Of a stretch of 64,000 nt of DNA, positions 46,011-55,345 are shown piece by piece. Position numbers and translations under genes: made by a program. The DNA is from Paralithodes platypus (lineage: Eukaryota; Arthropoda; Malacostraca; Decapoda; Lithodidae), in assembly GCA_032716605.1 (NCBI GenBank), contig CM064501.1:27626377-27690376 (forward strand), written 5' to 3'. Every line of letters starts with the position of its first letter. Within the stretch, counting starts at the first letter, position 1. The notes beneath the pieces are model-generated. The model was not told the origin of the DNA and did no database searches. It worked only from the letters and a program-made list of their open reading frames with translations.

Positions 46011-47373
46011 ATAGCTCTAAGTTTATGAAAGTTTGCTTTCTTGAAATTAGGGACTTTTTCGATGCTACTATTTGGTTCGTTACTAGTAAAGTTTAAAGTG
46101 AAGTTATCGTACGATGGTCGCTGTTACTGAATTCATCACCAACATTCAAATTCTCTATTAATTCTTCTTTTGTTGCAAGTACAATATCAAGAACGTTATT
46201 ACCACGGGTCGGTGTTCGAACAAATTGATAAAGCGAACTCTCTTGCAAGTTCGTATACAAGTCATGTCCGGAGTGTGAAGTAAGAGTATCGCCCCACTTG
46301 GTCACAGGTAAATTAAAGTCGCCAAAAAATACGGTATCTTGTGAGTTACTTACATCTGCAATTTGTTCATAAATTTCTCGGTCAGTTTGCACTGATTGAG
46401 CTGGAGGTCTGTATATTAATGCAAGTATTATTTTTGTACCTTTATTATTCTTTATTAGCACAAAAGATGTGTCGACGTTCACAATTTGAGGTTTTCACAA
46501 GAGGGTCGGGTTAAGACTTTCTTTGATATAAAATAAAACGCCACCTCCATTTTTATTTATTCGGCTTTTCTCAAACATTACATAACCGAGAAGTGAATAC
46601 TCTGCTAAAAAGTCTCTATCTACTGTATTGAGCCAAGATTCTGTTATACCAATCACATCATAATTTTCAGTAAACACTAGTTCCTCTAAATCTGAAAATT
46701 TATTGCGTATGCTACGAGCGTTTGCATAGAAAACCTTTAAAGTTGCGGTTTTAGAACTCACAGAACGTTCTTTAACCCTTAATTAGCGGCGAGCAACATA
46801 AGTCGAGTTAAATAAAGCTGGACTATGTGGCGGCGCTCGACATAGGTCGAGTGGCAATTTCAGCACGTAATGTGGCTGAGAGAGAGAGAGACAAGTGGTG
46901 GCAGGAGACTAGCGAGCGTATGACTGCTCCAGACCACCGCGGCGAACCTACTGACACAAATCTCAGCTCCCTCCTCCCTCTCTCACTCGCTACATACTCA
47001 ATTATGTACTGAAAGTACCGAATTACCTGCTTTTTGCACTCGCGTTGCACGGTTATTGCAAGAAAACTATCCATCATACAAGGATCGTTATGGTGTCATT
47101 CGAAAGCTCTGTTTATGCCCTTTCAGGGATAGGTACTTGTTTTATGTTCTGGGTCTTATTTAGGCATGAAAATGATCACGTAAACAGCCCTATTTTGGCT
47201 AAAAACACCCCGCTGTGCGGTACATATAAATAAACCGCATAGGCCGCTCGTAAGGTGTTAATCAAATTTTTGGTTCTGATCGGATCTACATTTACATTCA
47301 TGGCTGACATCGGTCCTCGGTCGTTATCCCTGGCGGTTTTGAATTTGGGTGGTGTTGGTGGAGCTTTATCCAA
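46011..47373 (-). pseudogene. CR1 ORF2, N-terminal endonuclease half (contains a MITE)
   Basis: ORF2 overlaps the end of ORF1 in another frame; the first ATG is near 47306 (MSAMNVNVDP). The frame is broken by a MITE at 46772-47261 and, with one TTAA kept, continues exactly in phase as SKTATLKVFYANARSIRNKF, ITESWLN, GGGVLFYIKESL. A single TGA (46497-46495) precedes VNVDTSFVLI, ALIYRPPAQ, FFGDFNLPVTKW and NSDHRTI. A frameshift near 46115 leads to PNFKKANFHKLRAMFK at the junction with the inserted LINE. The Glu, GDFN and SDH endonuclease signatures are all present. Confidence 0.85.
46772..47261. mobile_element. piggyBac-type MITE (family A, copy 2, inverted)
   Basis: 490 bp with TTAA at both ends (TTAACCCTTAATTAGCGGC; ...AAGGTGTTAA). 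It is inserted in the start of CR1 ORF2; the net insertion is 486 bp, so ORF2 would stay in phase if it were removed. The left end carries ACATAAGTCGAG and ACATAGGTCGAG 44 bp apart, the second within a CTCGAC/GTCGAG palindrome centred 71.5 bp from the terminus. Confidence 0.88.
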
Positions 47374-49098
47374 ATTCGCGGTTCTTGACAGATTAGCATT
47401 AAATTCCTTCGCAGGTTGCCGCCCTCGCTCTCTTCGGTCCTCCTTCCTGGTTGTCCTGTGCTGAGTCCATTTCTTCTCCGAAAATCCTTCACCGCATCGT
47501 TGAGAAGACGCCCCAAACGTGCTGCTCCCACCTGGTTCAGATGAACTCCATCGTCCGAAAACAAATAGTCATCGTAGTAGAAATTGTCCCAGGTGTCGAC
47601 GAATCCCACGTTTTCCTTCCTGCAGAGGTTTGCTAGACAACGATTTGTGCTGGTGGCTATGTTGTAAAATCGGCTCTCTACACCAAGCCGGGGGACGATT
47701 CCTGAGACGATGATCCTTGATGACTTCTCCTTAACCGACTTGATCAGCTGCTGGTACTTTAACCCTGGTGCACTATCAAGGGTGCATTTGGGCAACCAAC
47801 GCATGCGCAAAAACGATTATTTTCATGCCACTCAGCTCTGGCGGGCAATATCTTGGTTCTCGGACTGCGCCAGGGCAGTCTGAGGCATGCCTCGATGGTG
47901 AGTAGACCTACGCCGCTCCAGCTCCAGCTCAGCAAGTTTTCCGGTTGCATTGGTGCAACTGCGATAGGAAGTAATTACCTTTTGTGTTTATGCAATACTT
48001 GCATATTTAGGCAGATTGTGATCCATATATAATAACTAGGTCTATGATATTTCGACCGTATATGCATGTAAGCCTAATCTAACAGGATCGGCCATATTGG
48101 TTTGAGTAGGGTAGGCCTATGCTGGACTAGAGGCTCTGAAACCTGATAGGAAATATTTCCAATTTTGCAAAACTTTCACATTTGATGCTGGTATTTGAAT
48201 ATATTGTGGCTATATATATTTTGTTAATTAAATATGATAGAATAACTTACTTTTGCCTTAAACCTGAGAGTATACTAAGGAATGATAGGTTAATGTTGTG
48301 TAGGAAGGATAATGCAAAATACCAAATGGTTATGGAGATAGGGATTTTTAAAGTGGCAGTAGCAAATGTGCAACAGCGATAGATGAATATCTCCCTTTTG
48401 GAGCGATAGTGATCCAGGGTTAAAAGCAAATCTTCCGACCGGGTTTGCTGTACATCGTTGGATCCAACGTGGATGACGTACATTGTATTAGCAGGGGCCA
48501 GCTTAGATACTTCGTCAACTGCAGCAACTACGTCGTCCACACCACCACCAGGGATACAAAAACGCTTCCTGGTCTTAGGTGCTCTGGCGCAAAACTCTGT
48601 GAGCTGACCACGTATCATCGAGTCTCCCACGAGCCGGACTTCTTCTATTTCCGCTTCGTCATCTGAGTCTGCGAGTATCTGGAAGCGGTTTTGACACTCG
48701 GTAATCGGTATGGGTTTCCTGGTCTTGGGGCAAACTTTGTTCCTCACAACACAGAAGTTGTCTTGAGGGGGAAGAGAGTTACTATTTGTTTCTTGAGTAT
48801 CGGAACCATCAGATGAAATGGCTACTGCAGGCGTTGAATTGTTGGCAATTGACGTTGGGGCGTTGGTGGCTGCTGGAGTTGCGGTGACAATTGAAGTTTG
48901 TGGTACTCCAACGTTGAGTGTTACAAACTCTTGGAGTGATTCCAGCTTCATGGTGAGGACGTTGATCTTGTTGTAGGCTTCATCTAATTTCACTGTCAAA
49001 TTCTCTTGTTGCTGGCAGAGACGGCAGACTTGAAGATCGACAGTAACAAACATGGACTCACCAAACCTACTGGCGCAGTTCGTACAAGTGCGAGGCAT
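47298..49098 (-). pseudogene. CR1 ORF1: zinc finger, coiled coil and SGNH-type esterase (interrupted)
   Basis: ATG 49098 begins MPRTCTNCASRFG, with a C2C2 finger completed by CRLCQQ. A coiled coil (residues about 33-60) and a Ser/Thr-rich linker follow. The esterase opens with EVRLVGDSMIRGQ (GDS motif, near 48630), then YVIHVGSNDVQQ (about 48480). A TTAA element at 47759-48423 interrupts it; with one TTAA kept the reading continues in phase as LLLKYQQLIKSVKEKS, then SGIVPRLG and DDYLFSDDGVHLNQVG, the DxxH catalytic pair. It ends at TGA 47300-47298. Esterase-bearing ORF1 is a known CR1 trait. All hydrolase residues are intact, suggesting recent activity. Confidence 0.87.
47759..48423. mobile_element. 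TTAA-bounded nonautonomous element (family B) in CR1 ORF1
   Basis: Ends TTAACCCTGGTGCACTATC and the inverse of TTAACCCTGGATCACTATC give inverted repeats of about 19 bp with two mismatches. The body is AT-rich and non-coding. It is inserted precisely in the esterase reading frame; the net insertion is 661 bp. It is probably mobilised by a piggyBac transposase of another family. Confidence 0.88.
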
Positions 49099-49134
49099 GG
49101 TAACAGCCAGTTTCTTCAGATCACTTCACTCACT

Positions 49135-49622
49135 TTAACACCTTACGAGCGGCCTATGCGGTTTATTTATATGTACCGCCCAGCGGGGTGTTTTTAGCCA
49201 AAATAGGGCTGTTTACGTGATCATTTTCATGCCTAAATAAGACCCAGAACGTAAAACAAGTACCTATCCCTGAAAGGGCATAAACAGAGCTTTCGAATGA
49301 CACCATAACGATCCTTTTATGATGGCTAGTTTTCTTGAAATAACCGTGCAACGCGAGTGCAAAAAGCATGTAATTAGCCACTTTCCCGATACAATTCCTT
49401 ATATAGCGAGTGAGAGAGGGAGGAGGGAGCTGGGATTCGTGTCAGTATGTTCGCCGCGGTGGTCTGGAGCAGTCATACGCTCGCTACTCTCCTGCCACCA
49501 CTTGTCTCTCTCTCTCAGCAACATTACGTGCTGAAATTGCCACTCGACCTATGTCGAGCGCCGCCACATAGTCCAGCTTTATTTAACTCGACTTATGTGG
49601 TGAGCCGCTAATTAAGGGTTAA
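49135..49622. mobile_element. piggyBac-type MITE (family A, copy 3)
   Basis: It starts TTAACACCTTACGAGCGGCC, ends CTAATTAAGGGTTAA, and lies in the CR1 5' UTR. It has the same orientation as copy 1 and high similarity to it. It has no gene. Confidence 0.88.
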
Positions 49623-50332
49623 AACACTTAACTCACTTTAAAACACTTAACTCACTTTAGAAACACTTCAATCACTTCAACCGAAAACAATGTTGAAATA
49701 CACAACAATAGGTTATCAGGGGTGATGGCCTAACCGAAAACACTGCATGACAGTGTGGTAATCCCGACACTGACTTACGGAAGCGAAGCATGGACGTTGG
49801 TTGAGAGACTCAGACCAAGAGTGAGAGCAGTGGAAATGAATTACTTAAGGAGTGCGTGCGGAGTTACATGGAGGGATAGACAGACTAATGAGGAAGTAAG
49901 AAGGAGGTGTGGTGTGGAGGTAGATGTGCTGGAAAGTGTGAAAAGGAACAACTTGAGATGGTTCGGCCATATGGAACGTATGGAAAGTGAGAGAATGACT
50001 AAGAGGGTGTACGAGAGCGAGGTGGAGGGACAGAGGGGGAGAGGTAGACCGAATATGAGGTGGAAGGATGGAGTGAGGAACTACATGAACGAAGGCGGTG
50101 CTGGTTGGGGGGAGGGGCGTCGACTGACTGGGGACAGAGGTGCATGGGGGCGGTTCGTTCGTGGCCACCCCTTCGGGGATCGCGGCGTCAGGCAATAGAT
50201 AGATAGATAGAAAACACTTAACTCACTTTAAAACACTTCACTCACTTTAGAAACACTTCAAACACTTCAACCGAAAACAATGTTGAAATACACAACAATA
50301 GGTTATCAGGGGTGATGGCCTAACCGAAAACA
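49621..50332. repeat. 122-bp direct duplication flanking an RTE-like LINE tail
   Basis: Bases 49621-49742 and 50211-50332 are the same 122 bp with two mismatches. They bracket a 5'-truncated LINE, so the simplest reading is an unusually long target-site duplication. Confidence 0.85.
49743..50210 (+). mobile_element. 5'-truncated RTE-like LINE tail
   Basis: Frame 49755-50198 encodes the ORF2 C-terminus (TLTYGSEAWTLVERLRPRVR, RWFGHMERMESERMTKRVYE, a WKDGVRNYMNEGG stretch, RFVRGHPFGDRG). It stops at TAG 50196-50198 and is followed by a (GATA)n tail. It is the same family as 37627-38978, but here the frame is intact, so it is a younger copy. Confidence 0.85.
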
Positions 50333-50512
50333 AAAAATTTGTGATACGCAGAATTAGGCTTCCAGGGGCGATAGCCTAACCAAAAGTTTTTAAAATTTGT
50401 TAAATACGCACCAATAGGCTACCAGCGTTGAATAGCCTAACCGAAAATAATAAAATTGAAATATGCAGAAATAGGCTACCAGGTGTGATAACCTAACCTT
50501 AAACAAATATAT
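50333..50512. repeat. diverged tandem repeats of about 62 bp in the CR1 5' UTR
   Basis: Three further units, plus one inside each 122-bp copy, share ATA(C/T)GCA(G/C), AATAGGCTACCAG, GATAGCCTAACC and AAAA. Tandem units in a LINE 5' UTR may act as promoter repeats; that is inference. Confidence 0.75.
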
Positions 50513-51465
50513 ATATATAACAGAATATGTAACTAAATATACAATTCACCAAATAGAGATTATATAAAAATAAAGTGTGACCGCACACAAGGGGTTAATA
50601 TACTGTATCAACAGATGGCCCTGGTGTCACTGTAGCCTAGTAAAGCAGTAGCCTATTCTTTTTAGATAAAACAAAACAAAATGTATCAGTCAAAGGTTAC
50701 TACAAGATCGTGCAAGCAACAACTAAAATTACAGATATATATAGCTACAGTAGGATACTAAATACAATATCTACTAGAGTTAATAAGAACAACAGATTGG
50801 CTGGCTATAGGCTAGGCTAGGTTTGGATTAGGTTAAAAGCTTGGCAGGTTGGGTTAGGCTAGGTTAGTTTGTACAAATACCACCCTTAGCTTAAAGTAAA
50901 ATCACTCTGAGGACAAAAAGTCAAGAATATATCTAGGGGGAAAATATAAATGATGCACTTAAATTTACTACAAAATTGGCTGGAATTTAATATGTATAAT
51001 CCCCCAAAAAAGTTTGTTTACAAAATGGCGTCGGTGTTCGTTCCTGTAGGCAGGTTAGTTAGTACACAATATTGTTTATTAGCAAATTAATATGCAAAGC
51101 TTTACTTACATACAAGGCAGTTAAATTGATACTTACTACAGTAGGTAATGGGTAAAATTAGGGGCTACGATTTTATATCAACTAAGAAGAGAGCATTTGT
51201 TTACAAACAAAACAAAACAACAGATGGCGCTAGTGGCGCCCTGTCCGAGCAGGAGTCTTGTGATAAACACAAAGTTTATCAGTCAATACACAGCGAAATA
51301 TCGTGCAGTGTTACTTACTAAACTACAGGATGGTTAAACGTGCTCTTAACCACCTTTCATGCACAAGAATGAAGAGGATGAGTAGTTAATACTCAAATTA
51401 TGATCGATATCGTGAGAGCGTTGACAGAGCGTCTGCAGCGTCTGGCGGTAGCGAGGTAGTGGGAA
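50513..51465 (-). other. distal CR1 5' UTR, non-coding
   Basis: AT-rich, without an ORF. It includes GTTAGGCTAGGTTAG-type short repeats near 50810-50880 and CAAAATGGCG near 51021. It is assigned to CR1 because the disrupted RTE resumes at about 51466 and the total then equals one full-length CR1. Confidence 0.55.
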
Positions 51466-51575
51466 GCTGGGAAGTATATGGATGAAGGCGGTGCTGGTTG
51501 GGAGGAGCGGCGTCGACTGATTGGGGACAGAGGTGCATGGGGGCGGTTCGTTCGTGGCCACCCCCTCGGGGTGAG
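51466..51575 (+). pseudogene. resumed 3' end of the RTE-like LINE split by CR1
   Basis: YMDEGGAGWEERRRLIGDRG and AWGRFVRGHPLG match the last residues of the intact tail at 50085-50190. They continue the copy that stops at 38978. Confidence 0.8.
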
Positions 51576-51646
51576 TCAGATAGTAGAGGGGATTCAAGAA
51601 CGTGAACCTACTGATTGTTTAGTAGTACAGTAAAAGTGATATAATT

Positions 51647-51865
51647 GACCACTTGCGAGTTTCAGGCTATAAGGAAGTTAGAGGTATGGACATCGATATT
51701 TAACAGAATTATATACTAAAATACGGTTGTACTACATTAATAAATTCATAAAACCAAATCAATCAAGCTTGCTATTCATCATAAATCTACATAATCATTG
51801 CATTTCTGTTCTATATCGATGTTTACGGCTCCTACTTCCTTATAGCCTGAAATTCGCAAGCGGTC
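51647..51865. repeat. foldback element
   Basis: Arms 51647-51709 and 51804-51865 are inverted copies at roughly 80% identity by eye (TTTCAGGCTATAAGGAAGT, CATCGATAT, AACAGAA), with an AT-rich loop of about 95 bp. It is a MITE-like hairpin with no obvious target duplication. Confidence 0.75.
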
Positions 51866-52435
51866 CATTGTTAGATGATTTATTATTTGTGTCTAATATG
51901 ATAAAGGTGATTTGAACTTATAAAAAGAAATAAGGTATAATAGCATGTTGTTGCAGTGAGGGGAGAGTTTATAGATAAAACCCTCGGTCCTAATATTGTT
52001 TAGGGGATTAAAGGTCAAGCATTGTGAAGATAGTGGCGTACCTTTGGTTTGAAGTCGAAGTGAATCAAGAATCTGAATAGCGATTGTCCAAATAGGTGGT
52101 AATAGAAATGTAACAATTCCGAAGTGCTAACTATAGTGGGCCGTCGTAGGTATTCAAAATATAGCTTGAACTCATTTTGACCCGAACAGAGAATCGATTG
52201 CTATGGAGATTAGGGCTACAATGGGAGTTTGTTGAATAAAAATACAAACATCTAACCAACTGTCGAATTATTCCAACCCTAGTAGAACAGTTATTTATAA
52301 ATAAGTACTACATTTGGTGGCAAGCGGTGGAATTTGACAAATTGTTTGGATTGAGTGATGTTTTTTAACAGACCTTACACAATGACGACATTACTACCAT
52401 TTAGGTTATGAGAAGAAGGGAAGGAGGAGATCGAA
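51866..52435 (+). other. probable LTR/leader of the second gypsy element
   Basis: Non-coding. TGGTGGCAAGCGGTGG at 52312-52327, following ...AGTACTACATT, is a plausible primer-binding position, which would make the sequence before it an LTR. I found no second LTR in the window to prove it. Confidence 0.4.
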
Positions 52436-53161
52436 TTGTGGATTGAACAACGAGAATGTCAATTCACCTTACTGGATGTTGGGGAAGATAGGAAGAAAAT
52501 ATCTTATGGGAAGGCTCACTTGGGCAAGGCCCTTAATGATGTCAGGGTTCGCCTTGAGGGGCTGGAGTCATGGGTGGAGGTTAGAAAGACATTAATAGAA
52601 GAGTTTGGTCGAGAGACCTCCACAAGGAAGGCCAGGGATAAACTCGAAAGTATGGAGTTGGACGGACAAAATGTGAGAGCCCTGAGGAAGGAAATCACAA
52701 AAAAAATCAAAATTGCCTACCCTCACATGAACCAGGAGAGCCAGGAGACAGAGATAAGAGAAATAATGGTTCAGGCCTGTCCCGTGGAAGTAAGGAAACA
52801 CTGCATTATACATGAAGTGACCACCACAATGGAACTTATGGAAGTAATAAAGAAAGTAATGGAAGCCAGGGACTTAAAGGAGGAGAAGAAGAAAGGAGAT
52901 CAGGAGAATATAACTAAGGGGAACCAGGGAACGATGATCCGATGTTTTGTCTGCAGCCAAACAGGACATTTTGCTAGGAACTGCCCAAACCAAGCCCAAA
53001 CTCTGACACACCGATTTAACCCGAGACCATTACCTACCAATAGCCGACCTCTCCCAATGGCGACAACCCCAAATCGGGGGGGAATGATCCCAGTGGAGTA
53101 CAGGGAGGCAGAGACGCAACCAAAAATCACGATACTCGAGGATAGAGAACATTTTTCTTAG
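52436..53161 (+). CDS. gag: gag of gypsy #2
   Basis: 241 codons are open. The listed start is not an ATG; the frame is preceded by the leader. There is a Lys/Glu-rich helical region (residues about 30-160, RVRLEGLESWVEVRKTLIEE) and one CCHC zinc knuckle near residue 168 (CFVCSQTGHFARNC), followed by a Pro/Arg-rich tail. It would bind element RNA. This is the only long intact frame of the element. Confidence 0.78.
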   Translation: MWIEQRECQFTLLDVGEDRKKISYGKAHLGKALNDVRVRLEGLESWVEVRKTLIEEFGRETSTRKARDKLESMELDGQNVRALRKEITKKIKIAYPHMNQESQETEIREIMVQACPVEVRKHCIIHEVTTTMELMEVIKKVMEARDLKEEKKKGDQENITKGNQGTMIRCFVCSQTGHFARNCPNQAQTLTHRFNPRPLPTNSRPLPMATTPNRGGMIPVEYREAETQPKITILEDREHFS

Positions 53162-53990
53162 AACCTCTCATAAAAAGGCGTTATGGCGAGGTAAATATAC
53201 TAGAGAAACAAACACCTTGTGAAACGATAGTAATTAATGGGAGAGCAGTGAACATGTTAGTGGACACAGGAGCAAATAGAAGTTGTCTTTTTGAAAATTT
53301 TGTGAGAAACAATCAAAGGGAACTAGGACCCCTAAATCAAACTAATATTCAGTTAGCAGGAGCAGGAGGACAACCACTGACTATCTTAGGGAGAACCGAT
53401 ACGCTGTTGATACAGTGGAAGGGAATTAGGTTTACCACTGATTTTTGGGTCTTATCGGGGAAATCTATTATTGGGGTAGATGGATATTTAGGAATAGACC
53501 TGATGAGCCAGTCGGGAGTAAACATTCAGTGTGGCCCACATGAAACTACGACCACACTACGACCCCAGTTAGTGACTACCACAGGAAAAATGTCTATACC
53601 CCCTAAAACTTGGAGAAAGAGAGAAATCCCCGGACAGCACGGGAAGACAAAAGGATTTTTGAGCCAGAAGGGCAGATTGAAGCTCGGATATCTCCCACTT
53701 TTATTACTCCAGATCAGAGAAAGATAGTCATTGCAAACTTTGGAGAAACTACAATTAACTACCAAAAGGGAAGACTGCTGGGACAGGTCACTCCTGCACA
53801 ACCCACCACTGTTGGGATTAATGGACCCACTAACTTACCAGAGATACCAAAACATTTGACTTCAGACCAAGCAGGCAGCTTACATGAATTATTGTGGACG
53901 TATCATGACGTGTTCGCCCAAGATGAAGGGGACCACGGATTAGCCCGGACACGACACCATCGAGATACACACACAAGGACCCTCTTTTAG
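53162..53990 (+). pseudogene. gypsy #2 aspartic protease region
   Basis: NMLVDTGANRSCLF (53251-53290) is the DTG active site. ILGRTDTLLIQW and IIGVDGYLGIDLM follow, matching the flap and second half of a retropepsin. The frame runs 53248-53727 and a second frame overlaps it from 53610, so a shift lies between. The original start is lost: a stop follows gag at 53159-53161. Confidence 0.75.
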
Positions 53991-55345
53991 ACAATCTTAT
54001 AGGTGACAAAACCCAATTATGAAACAAAAGGAGAAGGAACAGGTAGATGATATGCTTAAACAAGGGACAGTAGTAGAATCATACAGTCCGTGATTATCAC
54101 CAGTAGTCCTAGTTAAAAAAAAAAATAGGTCTACTCGGTTTTGTGTGGATTACAGGAAACTGCATGGTGTCGCCAAAAAAAACCGCCCAGCTCCTGCCTC
54201 ATATGGATGACTCTCTGGAGTCGCTCAATGGGTCTATGTGGTTTTAAACTCTGAATTTACAAAGCGGTTACTGGCAGGTACCAGTTAAATCAGAGGATAA
54301 GGAAAAAAACGAGTTCACTACAAGCGAAGGTAAAGTCTACCAGTTCACGGTTCTACCGTTTGGAGTTTGTAAAGAGCCAGCGAGTTTCACTAGGGTTATG
54401 GATGAAGTATTAAGGGGACTGACTTGGCGAACATGTCTGGCCTCTTTAGACAACATAATATTCTTGAGCAGTTGGGAGGAGCACATTGACAGGTTGCGAG
54501 AATTATTAGAGAGAATCCGGAAGGTGGGATTAAAGGTAAAATCTTCTAAGTGCCAACTAGGGGCACGCGAGGTAGCATACTTAGGACATGTGGTTTCAAA
54601 GAAAGCTATCCAACCTGACCCCCTTAAAGTGAAAGCCATCGCAGAAATCTCTCCCCTTACTACTGTAAAAGGAATCAGAGCATTTCTAGGGATGGCCTCC
54701 TACTATCAAAGATTCATACCCAGTTTTTCCAAACTCACCCGGCCTTTGACCAAAAGACTTGAAGAAGGGAGAAAGTTCGACTGGGACCAAAGCTGCCAAG
54801 AGGGCTTCAAAACCATAAAACAAAAGTTAACCTCTAACCCCATTATCTGTCACCCCAATTTCACTAAACCTTTCCAACTGTACACCGATGCATATGATTA
54901 AGGGGTAGGGGCAGTATTGGCCCAGAAGGTTGATGGCAAGGAAAGCATAGTGGCCTGTGCCAGCAGGACTTTAAATAAAGGGGAAAAGAATTAAACTGTT
55001 ACCAAGAAAGAATGTTTAGCTCTAGTATGGGCCGTGCAATACTTTTGACCTTATTTAGCCGGAGTACATTTTGAAGTAATCACGGACCATCACAGTTTAC
55101 AATGGCTCCGAATGACGAAGACAGAAGACGGACTATTTGTTAAGTGGAAGGGAATTCTGGAGGAATATACATTCGATGTTAAAGATCGACCAGGGCAACC
55201 AAATGCGGATGGATTATCCAGGTTACCTTTAGCCCCGGTACAATCCACTCAGCGGGGAAAAAAAAATAAAACAAAAAAACTACACAAAACCAGGGGGTTA
55301 AATTTCGGTTTTCGGATGGGGCCTGGAGGGACTCTAAACATCGTA
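53991..55345 (+). pseudogene. gypsy #2 reverse transcriptase and RNase H, catalytic site changed
   Basis: TRFCVDYRKL (about 54137) and FTVLPFGVCKEPASFTRVMD (54350-54410) are RT motifs. The catalytic box reads CLASLDNIIFLS at about 54432-54465, where Y-x-D-D is expected, so the second Asp is Asn and Tyr is Ser. Then come LKVKSSKCQLGAREVAYLGH and FLGMASYYQRFIPSFSKLT. RNase H starts PFQLYTDAYD, meets a TAA at 54899-54901, and continues with GAVLAQ; DGLSRLPL near 55210 ends it. It is inactive. Confidence 0.82.

Larger units (their letters stand above)
38979..51465 (-). mobile_element. full-length CR1-like LINE, heavily nested
   Basis: On the minus strand the order is a 5' UTR with tandem repeats (about 51465-49099), ORF1 with zinc finger and SGNH esterase (49098-47298), overlapping ORF2 with endonuclease and RT (47373-39197), and a 3' UTR ending in GTACAAAGG repeats. 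It contains a whole 2A-type LINE (41256-46010), three TTAA elements (46772-47261, 47759-48423, 49135-49622) and an RTE tail with its duplication (49743-50332). Subtracting these leaves about 5.5 kb, the normal size of a complete CR1. It splits an RTE-like LINE whose end resumes at 51466. CR1 ORF1 esterases are an established feature. Confidence 0.88.

Noticed and set aside
47759..48423. Member of the paired-palindrome group
   Set aside because: Only a weak CTCC/GGAG hairpin lies near 27 bp at one end and nothing clear near 71 bp, so it was not counted.
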